Shown piece by piece: positions 1 through 10,087 of a DNA stretch of 64,000 nt; the first letter of the stretch is position 1; the number at the start of each line of letters is the position of its first letter. The stretch comes from Caprimulgus europaeus (lineage: Eukaryota > Chordata > Aves > Caprimulgiformes > Caprimulgidae): contig OU015532.1 of NCBI GenBank assembly GCA_907165065.1, forward strand, positions 41,704,839-41,768,838. The letters are read 5' to 3'. The notes below the pieces were generated by a model, which had not been told where the DNA came from, ran no database searches, and saw only the letters and a list, made by a program, of their open reading frames with translations. A program made the position numbers and the translations under genes.

Positions 1-2262
1 ATTAAGAGAAAACTGGAGACAGTAGAGAGGTAAAGTGAAAAAATATTTTTTTTTCTTCCTTGCTGAGTAAGACTTAGTTGAATTCAACTAAAGTAGAACC
101 ATCTGTCATGTGCTAAACATTCAGTACATGTGGTTATAGTTTTAGGTATTAAGTGGAAAATGACCAAGAAATAAATTACCAGATCACCTATCATTGAAAA
201 CAATGATTAGCACGCCTAATAAAAAACCCCTCAAACTCCAAAATATTTCCTTAAGCATTTCCTTAAGCATATTTTACTCTCTATTGGAAAATTATGAAAA
301 TATGACAGGAGCTTTCCCATCTTTCCTGTTATTGCTGGTTTTGCATGGGATCCATGGCAGCAATGGTGCACTGGAGCCCAATGCCCAAACCAAATTAGAG
401 ACGCATTTGGGAAGTCTCTATTTCTGTGTTCTGTTCGCTGTCCTTTTGTCAACTGTTAATTAAGCTGGGAAAAGTTGCTTATGATCTCTGAGTGGTTTTG
501 TGCCTGTCTACATAAATGCATTAAAACTGTATACCCACCTTACATTTTCTGACAGTGCAAAGCTTCCATGAAGTGTGAAGTTTAATAATTTGCAAAGAAT
601 ATATTTATACTGCATTGTAGTTACATGGGTTATTTCATGTAGTCCTGCAAGAGAACTTCTTACCTGACTTCAGTCTCTGCTGATGTGAAAAAAAACCAAC
701 TCACAGTCTAATTGTTTCCCTTTATTTCCCACAAAGTCCACTCACAAGGTGAAAAAGAAGAAGGTAGATCTAGTGCATCTCTGGTGGGATTTTTTGTCAG
801 CTGTAGAGAAATTGCACCAGAAAGAAATTTGGCCAGAGGCATGAGGAGTAAAAGCTGCAATGTGAGTTTGTACAAACTTGTAGTATAAACTTGATTTGCC
901 TTCCTTGGTTTATTTACTTACAGACATGCCCAACCACCACCATCAGCTCGAGACTAAAGTGGGTATCAGTAGTCAAAAATTCTAGAGCTTGTTTCGAAGT
1001 GGTAAGTGAGATTTGGATGTGTTACTATAAGAGCTATTGCAGAAGGTGAGACACTATAATGTGAGTAAAGAAAAGCTTACAAATGTAGAAGGAGTTGGGA
1101 GGAAGCATGGCTAGCTGTTGAAGCCAATTTTTGGGGACTGTGCAGTAATAAGGTTTATGGGGACAGAGGACTTATATCAAAATCAGTTTCAGAACAGAGG
1201 CCTTTGGTATGAATAAACCTATACAGTAAGAGTAGTCAGTACAAAACGAGAAGCAGTCCATCCTAAATGTGCATTTAAACACCTTGCTAAAGGGAACTGT
1301 TTGCAACAACATGGAACCTTGGATTTTGCATGCTGAATCAGATAATTAACTTCTGTAATTCTGTAAATCACTGTGGTATCCTTCCATAGTAAATTTTAAG
1401 GACTATAGGGTTGCCTACAGTCTTATGTGGTGAAACATAAAGAATCTTCAGAGAAGCTGATGAGAAACTTCACTCTTGTTTCAATTAGTCCTTGATTATG
1501 CAGGATCAGAAAAATTCAGCAAGACCATCTCATTTCAGCCAGCTGTTGTTGAAAGAAGCTTTCCTGTAGCAACTCCCTAGAAGCTTCTGCACTCTTTTCT
1601 GTATTGAGTCTATGTCCCCTCCCTTGTCTTTGCTACTTGACTAAGCTGATATCACTGTAGTATGTTCCTGCAGCTTTCTTTCTCAGAGCTGGCTTGGGAG
1701 ATGGTCTTCAGTGGCTTATGTCCACAGGCAGCAGCTGATGCAACTCCTCAGACTTTTGTAGCTGCAGATGCTTTAACTTGCTGCTGGGTGTACAGGAGAT
1801 CATTTGATGTTGCTTGAGAGGTCTGGATTTGCTACATATTCAGGTGCCATGGCCATAGATGTCTTCTGTATTTTTATATTTTATATACTTTTTATATTTT
1901 TTGTCTGTATTCCTTGTCTGCTGCCGTTCACTGTGGAGCGGTGTTTTCTGGACAAATTAAAGTCTCAAGAGTGTTCAGCCTTTGAAAATGATTTTCTAAG
2001 CGGTGCTGAATAATTATTTTCTTAATCAGCCTGCAATATGGTGTACTTAAATATCTTCTAACTTTAGTAGCTATACTGTATCTAAACCACTACCATTGAC
2101 ACATGAAAAGGTCATCAAGAAGATATATGTGTGGGTGCATGGTGCTTGCCATCAAAATTCTGAAGAAGATATAATCACAAGTATTTAACGAAACACTTAA
2201 CCCAGGTCATTATACCATTGAGAGGAATTATCACTTTAGCAGATAGAGTTTCTGAGGATGTT
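1..2262. other. Intergenic stretch, no gene seen
   Basis: I see no recognisable exon, RNA gene or repeat family here. The sequence is A/T-leaning with stop codons frequent in all frames. The short open frames, including one at 194-463, have no domain-like composition and no matching splice signals, so I treat them as chance. Confidence 0.6.
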
Positions 2263-3159
2263 TCATAGAATCATACAATGGTTTGGGCTGGAAGGGACCT
2301 TAAAGATCATCTAGCTCCAACCCCCCTGCCATCAGCAGGGACACCTTTCCACGAGACCAGGTTGCTCAAAGCCTCATCCAGCCTGGCCTTGAACACTTCC
2401 AGGGAGGAGCAGCCACAGCTTCTCTGGGCAAACTGTTCCAATGTCTGACCACCCTCACAGGAAAGAATTTCTTCCTAATATCTAATCCAAACCTTCCCTC
2501 TTTCAGCTTAAAGCCATTTCCCCTTGTCCTGTCATTAACTGCCCTTATGAAAAGTCCTTCCCCAGCATTTTTGTAGCCCCTTCAGGTACTGGAAGGCCGC
2601 TATAAGATCTCCTGAGAGCCGTCTTTTCTCCAGGCTGAACAGCCCCAACTCTCTCAGCCTGTCCTCACAGCAGAGGTGCTCCAGCCCTCGGATCATCCTC
2701 GTGGCCTCCTCTGGACTTGTTCTAACTGGTCTATGTGTCTCTTGTGTTGGGGGCTCCAGAACTGGATGCAGTACTCCAGGTGGGGCCTTATGAGAGCAGA
2801 GTACAGAGGGGCAGAATCACCTCCCTCGACCTGCTGCCCATGCTTCTCTTGATGCAGCCCAGGATACGGTTGGCCTTCTGGGCTGCCAGCACACATTGCT
2901 GGCTCCTGTTGAGCTTCTCATCCACCACCATTCCCAAGTCCTTCTCTTCAGAACTGGGCTCAAGCCACCCAACACCCAGTCTGTATTTGTGCTTGGGGTT
3001 GCCCCGACCCAGATGCAGGACCTTGCATTTGGCCTTGTTGAACTTCATGAGGTTAGCACAGGCCTGCCTGTCAAGGTCCCTCTGGATGGCATCCCATCCC
3101 TCCAGTGTATCAACCGCACACAGCTTGGTGTCATCGGCAAACTTGCTGAGGGTGCACTT
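2263..3159 (-). mobile_element. CR1 LINE, 5'-truncated copy, antisense
   Basis: This is the 3' part of an avian CR1 retrotransposon inserted on the minus strand. The plus strand begins with the reverse complement of the CR1 3' tail (TCATAGAATCATACAATGG) followed by the family's typical 'ggaagggacctt..agatcatct' segment. Reading the minus strand gives broken pieces of the ORF2 reverse-transcriptase C-terminal region: 2788-3048 contains [13 protein letters not shown] and ILGCIKRSM, and a second piece in another frame (2693-2896) contains [13 protein letters not shown]. The change of frame shows at least one frameshift, so the copy is dead. About 0.9 kb of an element that is several kb when full length is left, as expected from 5' truncation during target-primed reverse transcription. 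Confidence 0.95.
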
Positions 3160-3418
3160 ACCAGCTTAGCATATTATTTTTAGGCTGTTTAAGAGGAATT
3201 CTGAGTGCAGAAAACCTAGGGATTGTGCAGGTAACCTGCAAGAAGGTCTTTGATTCAGTCCCAAACTCAAGGAGATGGAAAGCGGTGAAAATATATTTCA
3301 TTGCAAATAGAATCACTGTTTTTACAGCTTTAACAAAAGCTGTTTTTACAGCTTTTACAGCTCATGGGAAAGATGCATCTCACCATTCATATGAGTCTAG
3401 TCACCTTTAATTTGTTGT
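3160..3418. other. Spacer between two CR1 copies with a short tandem repeat
   Basis: A 259-bp non-coding gap separates two CR1 copies in the same orientation. It contains a small imperfect tandem duplication near 3318-3362 in which GTTTTTACAGCTTT occurs twice, followed by a partial third ACAGCT unit. Nothing else is recognisable. Confidence 0.5.
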
Positions 3419-3880
3419 GAGTTGGAAGGGACCCACAAGGATCATGGAGTCCAACTCCTGTCCCTGCACAGGACAATCCCAACATTCAGACCATGTGTCT
3501 GCGGGCCTTGGCTAAATGCTTCTGGAATCTTGTCAGGCTTGGTGCCGTGAGCACCTCCCTGGGGAGCCTGTTCCAGTGCTCCACCACCCTCTGCCTCAAG
3601 AATCTTTTCCTCATGGCCAACCTTACCCTCCACTGCCACATCTTCCTGCCATTTCCCCTGGTCCTATCGTTGGTCACCAGACAGAAGAGATCAGCGCCTG
3701 CCCCTCTTCTTCCCCTTGTGAGGAAGTTCTAGACCGTGATGAGATCTCTTCTCAGTTTCCTTTCCTCCAGGCTGAACAATCCTCGCAGCTTCAGCCTCTG
3801 CTCATACAGCTTTCCCTCTAAACCCTTCACCAATTTTGTGGCCCTCTTCTGGACACTCTCTAGTAGCTTTATATCCTTTT
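3419..3880 (-). mobile_element. CR1 LINE, second truncated copy, antisense
   Basis: This is a second CR1 3' fragment on the minus strand, more diverged than its neighbour. It begins with 'gagttggaagggaccc' and carries the antisense of the ORF2 C-terminus. In the minus-strand frame 3486-3677 the motifs [11 protein letters not shown] and [10 protein letters not shown] are visible, which are hallmarks of the last part of CR1 ORF2. It starts its own 3' end again rather than continuing the previous copy, so it is an independent insertion. The 5' truncation point falls near 3880 in a T-rich stretch. It differs from the 2263-3159 copy in the shared segment, suggesting a different CR1 subfamily. Confidence 0.92.
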
Positions 3881-6800
3881 TTTATATCCAGATGGGATAC
3901 AAACTTATGCATAGATAGGCTTCTGTAGCACAACTTTTTGTTATTTGAGTCCTGCCATTGTACACTCTCTTGAAAAGAAGTCAGCCCATGTAAAACATTA
4001 TCAATCACCTCTTCTACAGTTATATTTTTAGAGGGATTACCTTTGACCTGTCTGGTCATGATGTGAAGCTAAGTAGACATCCTTTTAATTTTAAAATTTC
4101 AAGAAGAAAGTCATAAGACATGGCTGTATCTGGGCTATGAACCTTTACCTGAAATAGAAGAACAAAAGTACTCCAAGCATCAGTTCTTCGAGTTAGAAAA
4201 AAATGTGGAAGGTAGTTCTGATTATTGAAGTGTCTTGAGACTTGCCCAAGACTATAAGAAGTTGAATTAGTCCTACAATTGTAAAGACTCCTGTTACTTT
4301 GAAGATACTTAAGGTAGCAACGTTTTCAGGGCTAAAGACTGGGAGGGAGCCAAAGTCAAGGGCAAAGACTACCAACCTATCCTCAATGACACTAGTTTGT
4401 AAGATTGTGATAACTAAATAATAAAATACAGGAAAAGAGCAAAAACAATCAGAAGAGCACTGTGAATGAAAATAAACAAGACACAGAAAAAGCTGCAGCA
4501 GCTAGGTTCTGTAGGATTCCCTTTATTGTGGTGTAGACCATTTCCAGCTCACTTGATGCTGGCTGATTCAATAATTTCCATTAGGTCACTAGACTTTCTG
4601 AGCTAATTAGTTAAAAGTGTGTTAAATGAAATAGGAATGATTGGACCAGATAAATCCCTAGCAAATGCCTTTTTCTTTTTCTTTTTTTTTTTTTTTTTAA
4701 ATAAACAGTATCAGGATAGCCTCTTTGCTGTCTGTCAAATAAAGTACTTTACAAGTCAGCATGATAAGATTGCTTTTGCTTTCATTCATGATATTTAGGA
4801 TTAATGTTGCCCAGTAATATTTTGAGATTTAGTGTTTCTATCAGTTAGGAATGGAAAACCATCTTCTAATACTGCAATGCCTTTTACTCATTTTTGCTTA
4901 CCTGCTCACGTAGCCTAGCTGAGCCCAAGGAGGTCTTGTGAAGCCAAGACCACAGACAGCAAGATCCAAGACCATCTCTGCAAGGCATTAACTCTCCATG
5001 TAGTTGAGAGCATTTTCCTGACCATAGCAAGCTGTGAAGGTCACCAGAAATCTCTACAGCCCATCTAATGTTGCATGGGATGGTTGTAGTTAAAGCAGAC
5101 AAAAGGCAACTCGGTGCTACAGGAGGTGTGGAAGAGAGTAAACTGACAAAAATCAGTTGTTTTAAAGGTGACACTGTGCTAGGAATCAAGCGTAAAGCTG
5201 CACTCATAGACTTCAAAAATAGCTCTATGTCCAGTCTTATTTTGTGGAAATTCTGGAAAAGATGAGATGTATTCTCTGTACCTGTGTGTGTCTGTCTGTA
5301 TGTCTATACATATATATAATTTTTCCCTCAGACGGAATGCAGACAGCTTAAAGAATTAGTATAGAAGGCGACTTTGAACTTGAAGAGTGACTGAAATCCA
5401 TTGACATGTGATGTTTGCTTAGTAGCAGACACATGCATGTTTTTCCATCCTTTATCCTGTCCCAGGAGATGAACAGGACAGGCCATGTCGTGGGCTTGGC
5501 TGGATAGGAGTTTATTCCCCACCCCTAAATATGCATATTTCCCTGTATTTAATTTCAGGTTACAGAACTGTGCCTTGCATTTAGAATGGAAAGTATAAAA
5601 CATATCTAAGACTGATTAAAAACCACAGTAACAACCCAATATATTACAAAAGGCTCTGGATTTACAGAGTAGGCAGAGAGGCCAGTGGATGGACGGACCT
5701 AGAGACTAACCCTGCCAGTCACTCCAACTGTGCCTTACTACCACAAGTTGTAAGATGCTAGTGTTGTTCAAGCATGTCTAGCAGGGGAAATCTTTTTCCA
5801 GTCCTAGCATCTGTAGAGAGCTGCTCTCTTTCAGGCTACCAATCCAACACCCTTCAGTTCAAGAGCTGGTGGCAGTTGGAAGAAATCTAAGGAGTCTTTC
5901 CATCAGCTGACAGGAGCAAAATCTGAAGGGTCCATTTTTATTGCTTGCCTTTTCTAAGGTTTAAATCCTGTTGATATTAATGAGATTACATCTACAAAGT
6001 CATCTGTTTGTCTAGGTGTCTAAATGCCTTTAAAATTTGGTTGTTCATCTCTGTGCTTCAGGTTCCTCTTTCTTCTAAGGGGCAAGAAAGAACAATAAGC
6101 ACTTTCCTACCACACATTTAAACACCAAAATTCTTGAGGACTATGAATATTTTTTCCTGTAGGTGGAAAGAAGAGGAAAAGAAACAAATGAGAAAATAAA
6201 AGATTTTGAAGCACTCTGCCCAGAAATTAAATCTTTAAAAGTGCTTATTTTTATGTCTATGCAGATAGTGGGCTCTATAATGTCATTAGGAGGTGGCTAA
6301 ATGAGCAGTCTTGAGTAGAAATCGTTGTTATGATGGGTGCTTAATGTAGCAATGGATGCATTAACAAACTCTAGCAGAAAAAGGTTGAAAGGGCTGAGGG
6401 TGATGTGTGTGTATTACTAAAGCTGCTGAAACAACTTGTTTGAGGTAGGATGTTCTAGAGATCTCCAGGAGCCACCTCAGAGGCACCCTTGAAAGTCTCA
6501 ATAGTAACAGGCAGGCATCACTGCTAGACATTTTGCTCTAGCTCAAGAGGTAGGAGTGACAAGGAGCTGGCAAGGACATAACTAATCCTTGCCCTCACTG
6601 CTTTCTGCTGGGATTTATGTTGATCCTCAGCAAAGCAGACTGTGAATACTGATCATCTGTCACATCTGTCTCCTGGCACAACCATGCACATAATGACGTT
6701 GCAGCAGATTGAGTGCTGGTGACTCAATTACATATATTGAGCCACACACCTAAGAATGAAGTGGCTAGTTGCCTCCTCAGTAGCCCAGAAATGAAATACC

Positions 6801-7348
6801 AGAATTTCTGGAGGAATTCAGACATGACAGAAGTTAATAGCTATTCTTTAAGAAAATTTCAGTATCAGTCATGATTTCTTAGAACAGTGTGCAATTGCAA
6901 GCCACTTAGCCATGTGATCAGTTCAAAACAGAGAGTTTATGAAATCCTTTCTCTCTCCCTCCCCTTTTTACTACCATCTTTGGAAAGTCCTTTTCTGGTT
7001 TTTCGTCCCTGATCACCAGATGCAATTGAGAACAGCTTTTTCTTGGACCCTCCTGTCTAAAGATTAGTCACAACAACTCGTAGTTGTTGTTTTCAGTCAT
7101 GGAAAGGGTAGAGAGCAAAGAGTTTCTGTTGTCTGCCTCCAAGCTGGGCTTGTACACCCTTAGGACCTCAGCCTTCCGTGGTACCATGAACCCACACACA
7201 CAGCTACTGCATGTCTGCCTTACTGCTGATGCTTTGCTAGTGATATTCTCATTGAGAAAGTCTAAACAGATAAAGTTTGTTTTGATTAGCTGCTTCGATT
7301 TTTTTATTGCTATTCACTTGTGAATAAGCAGAATATTTTATTTTTCAA
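3881..7348. other. Intergenic stretch, no gene seen
   Basis: I find no coding exon or known repeat family. A pyrimidine run at about 4673-4698 is almost pure T and is followed by AAATAAA. A short TG/TA-rich microsatellite lies near 5284-5320. The open frames at 4884-5216 and 5328-5603 on the minus strand have no recognisable domain. Confidence 0.55.
4673..4698. repeat. T-rich homopolymer tract
   Basis: A 'tttttctttttcttttt..' run of about 26 nt ends in AAATAAACAG. It is low-complexity sequence, possibly an old poly(A) on the other strand. No retroposed gene is visible next to it. Confidence 0.7.
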
Positions 7349-7651
7349 TATAGAAGCTGAATTTCATATGTGTCATTAGACCTAAAGGAGTAGGTGGAGA
7401 CTCAAACCATGGGCTTTAGTAAGACATGTAAGGGGCTCAAAGTTTGAGTTAGCAGCTAGGATAAGGGACTGACATGCTTTTTGGTGGAAATAATGAGTGA
7501 TAAAGGAAACACAGTGCTATATTGTGAAAAGCATTTATTTTTCAGGTGTTTTAATTTATTGCCTTCAGGTCTAAATATTGAACATAAAAATTAAAATATA
7601 ATCTTAAATTTATTATTTAATTTACTAAATATCAGCTTGAATAAATTTTAT
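7349..7651 (+). repeat. Left arm of a ~300-bp inverted repeat
   Basis: These 303 bases match the reverse complement of 8305-8602. By manual alignment I count about 19 substitutions and one ~5-nt gap, roughly 93% identity. Two long blocks are identical: one of about 70 nt starting at TATGTGTCATTAGACC and one of about 63 nt starting at GCAGCTAGGATAAGGG. The arm begins ATAGAAGCTGAA and ends GAATAAATTTTAT. It has no coding potential, and I do not recognise it as a named bird repeat. Confidence 0.93.
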
Positions 7652-8304
7652 CTCTTTTTAAAAATAAATTACTGAAATTTAACAAAACTAGAGTTTGAAA
7701 GCAGACTGTTAAACTATTTTGAAAAATAAACCAAATTTGACATTAATCTTTCACTTAACTTATGTGTCTAAGAATGCATGATGTCATAAACTTTCAGTGT
7801 CTACAAGATCCTTTTGTTTTAACTTTAGGATTATCTTAAACATGTTTTTAGCATACTGTGAAAGAAAAATAAAGCAATGTTTATGTCAGCACAGTGTTAG
7901 CATTTACCAGCCTGGAATATAGTGGAAAGTAATGACACCTGCTTAACTAGTAACATATGGAATCAATTCAAGAATACCCAGAGCCAGAACAATACATAAG
8001 ATAAACATGCTGGAATGTTAGAAATATGCCTAAAACCCCAATAAATTATTAACATAGGAGGATGATGGCACTACATTGTCTGAAACTGTCAAAGATGTAT
8101 GTGGAATACTTGGAGAGTAATATGACTGGTTATAGAAATGACTAACTCAGAATATTCAAGAAATTTTGTGACTAAACCATACAGAAAAAAGATGCAAGAT
8201 GAAATCTCTGCGCTCATTTAACCTGCCTAATCCACGAGGTCAGTCAACAAGACCACTTGGCTGGTGTTGCTAATGAAATGCCAGTTTTGTTTATAGTGCA
8301 TAAA
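7652..8304. other. Spacer (loop) of the inverted repeat
   Basis: This is about 653 bp of A/T-rich non-coding sequence between the two arms. I see no open frame long enough to be a transposase and no internal repeat. If the arms paired in RNA, this would be the loop. Confidence 0.7.
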
Positions 8305-8602
8305 ATAAAATTTATTCAAGCTGATATTTAGCAATTTACATAATAAATTTAAGATTATATTTGAATTTTTATGTTCAATATTTAGACCTGAATGCAATAA
8401 AACACCTGAAAAATAAATTCTTTTTGCAGTATGGCGCTGTGTTTCCTTTATCACTCATTATTTCCACCAAAAAGCATGTCAGTCCCTTATCCTAGCTGCC
8501 AACTCACATTTTAAGCCCCTTACATGTCTTACTAAAGCCCATGGTTTGAGTCTCCACCTACTCCTTTAGGTCTAATGACACATATAAGTTTCAACTTCTA
8601 TA
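8305..8602 (-). repeat. Right arm of a ~300-bp inverted repeat
   Basis: This is the reverse-complement partner of 7349-7651. Its outer end is CTTCTATA and its inner end is ATAAAATTTAT. A minus-strand open frame at 8227-8454 crosses the inner half but has low-complexity composition and no counterpart in the other arm, so it is not taken as a gene. A TA dinucleotide lies at both outer borders (7349-7350 and 8601-8602). That would fit a TA target duplication, but is weak evidence in A/T-rich DNA. Confidence 0.93.
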
Positions 8603-9465
8603 GTGATTTCATATATTTAAATAGCTTTACAGCAGATCTTGAGGGTATCTTTAAAAAAAAAAAAAAAAAGTAAGAGGTAGCAGTTAACATTCATCAGTGG
8701 AAAAGTCTCTCCATTGTTACTCATCTTCATTGCTCTTACACAACATAAGGGGTGCCACTAAGCCACATTCACCCAGCATGAAGAAACTACATCTTAATTG
8801 CTGAGAAGTTTTTCAGTATCTTTTAAACTGCAGATTATAAAGGTTACAATCTTCAGAGACATGACTCAACTTCTTCATGTAAGTAAGGCTGACACATTGG
8901 AATCTCCTCTAATCTAACACTCTCTTGGTAAATGAGGAAATATGATGTAATATCTTGATGCACAACATTCAAGAAAAAATGGTGGCTTACCTGTTGCTTG
9001 TTTTGCATATATGTCCTAGGCAGTAAACTGCAATTAATTATTCATCCTCATTTTCCATTAATTTGTAGATGGTGTTGGATCTTCCACAGATTAACATTTA
9101 TCGGTTTAAGTACTAATTAATTCCCAACATTAATACAATTTTATTTTAGCATAGTCTTTAAATTTTCATATGTTCTAAATGCAGTTCTATTGCTGTCTTG
9201 AGAACACTCAAGGAGACAGTGCATTATTCTTTTTCAGCTGTGTGCTGACAAAACAGTTAGCACAAACAGTTTGATAACCTGTCCTTTGAGAGATCAGGGG
9301 CTAAAGAGAAAAATACCCATTTTATGAAAATTCTTGAATTGTTTAATTAAGAACAAAAAAGGAGTCAATCTACCATCACTAATATATGACTGGTTTGATC
9401 TATCAGCTATATATTTTTTGTTATTGATGAATCTTGGGGGAAAACATGCACTTTCCTGCTATAAT
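8603..9465. other. Intergenic stretch with a poly(A) run
   Basis: This is non-coding A/T-rich sequence. A run of 17 A lies at 8653-8669. Nothing recognisable lies between it and the LTR target site. Confidence 0.6.
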
Positions 9466-9470
9466 AATAT
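9466..9470. repeat. Target site duplication, 5' copy (AATAT)
   Basis: The five bases AATAT sit immediately before the LTR start and are repeated at 10083-10087 immediately after its end. A 5-bp duplication is usual for ERVL-type integration. The sequence is A/T-rich, so chance cannot be excluded. Confidence 0.65.
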
Positions 9471-10082
9471 TATCCTGGTTTTTGCTAGGATAGGGTTAAT
9501 TTTCTTAGTAGCTAGAAAGCACTGTTTTGGTTTCAGTGAGGATTGTTATGAGAACAGTGTTGATAACTACAAGGACTCTGTGCTTGGGCAGTTTCCATGA
9601 AGAGAGGACTGGAAGGGGGGAGTGGAGAAGAAAAGTGTAGTAGTTACTAAAACCCAGAACTGACAGTTGGATGCGCCAATAAGATATTCCGTATTGTATT
9701 ACATCATGTTTAGTATATTAACCAGGATTGATCAGAAATGGGGGGGGATTCTCTCAGGAATTGCTCAGGCTCGCTTTTTGGGGATTGCAATTTTGGGATT
9801 CTTTCTCGCTCCTCCAGGATCGTTATCAGCAGGTGGTGACCAATTGTACTCTGCATCACTCATATATATATAGTTATGATTATTACTCTTATTATTCTCA
9901 TTATTTTAATTTTATTTTACTCTAATTATTAAATTGTTCTTATCTCAACCTACAAGTCTCCTCACCTTTACCCCTCCAATTCTCTCCCTGATTCCCTGGG
10001 TGGGGGAGGAAAGGGGTGGGGGGGGCAGGGAGGCTGCGAGTGGCTGTGTCTTGTTTGGTTGCCAGCTCAGTTGACTATCACA
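9471..10082 (+). mobile_element. Solo LTR of an avian ERVL-type endogenous retrovirus
   Basis: The 612-bp element reads as a complete LTR of a family I recognise from bird genomes. It opens with TATCCTGGTTTTTGCTAGG, probably an original TG start changed to TA, and ends in ..GACTATCACA. Internal landmarks appear in the expected order: CCAAT at 9676-9680, a TATA-like TATATTA at 9714-9720, an initiation-region-like segment near 9825-9860 (GTGACCAATTGTACTCTGCATCAC), a polyadenylation signal ATTAAA at 9928-9933, then the conserved 'TTATCTCAACC' and G-rich tail. No gag, pol or env sequence or second LTR lies nearby, so it is a solo LTR left by LTR-LTR recombination. The open frames inside it are incidental. 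Confidence 0.88.
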
Positions 10083-10087
10083 AATAT
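10083..10087. repeat. Target site duplication, 3' copy (AATAT)
   Basis: This matches 9466-9470 and directly follows the terminal CA of the LTR, supporting the chosen element borders. Confidence 0.65.
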
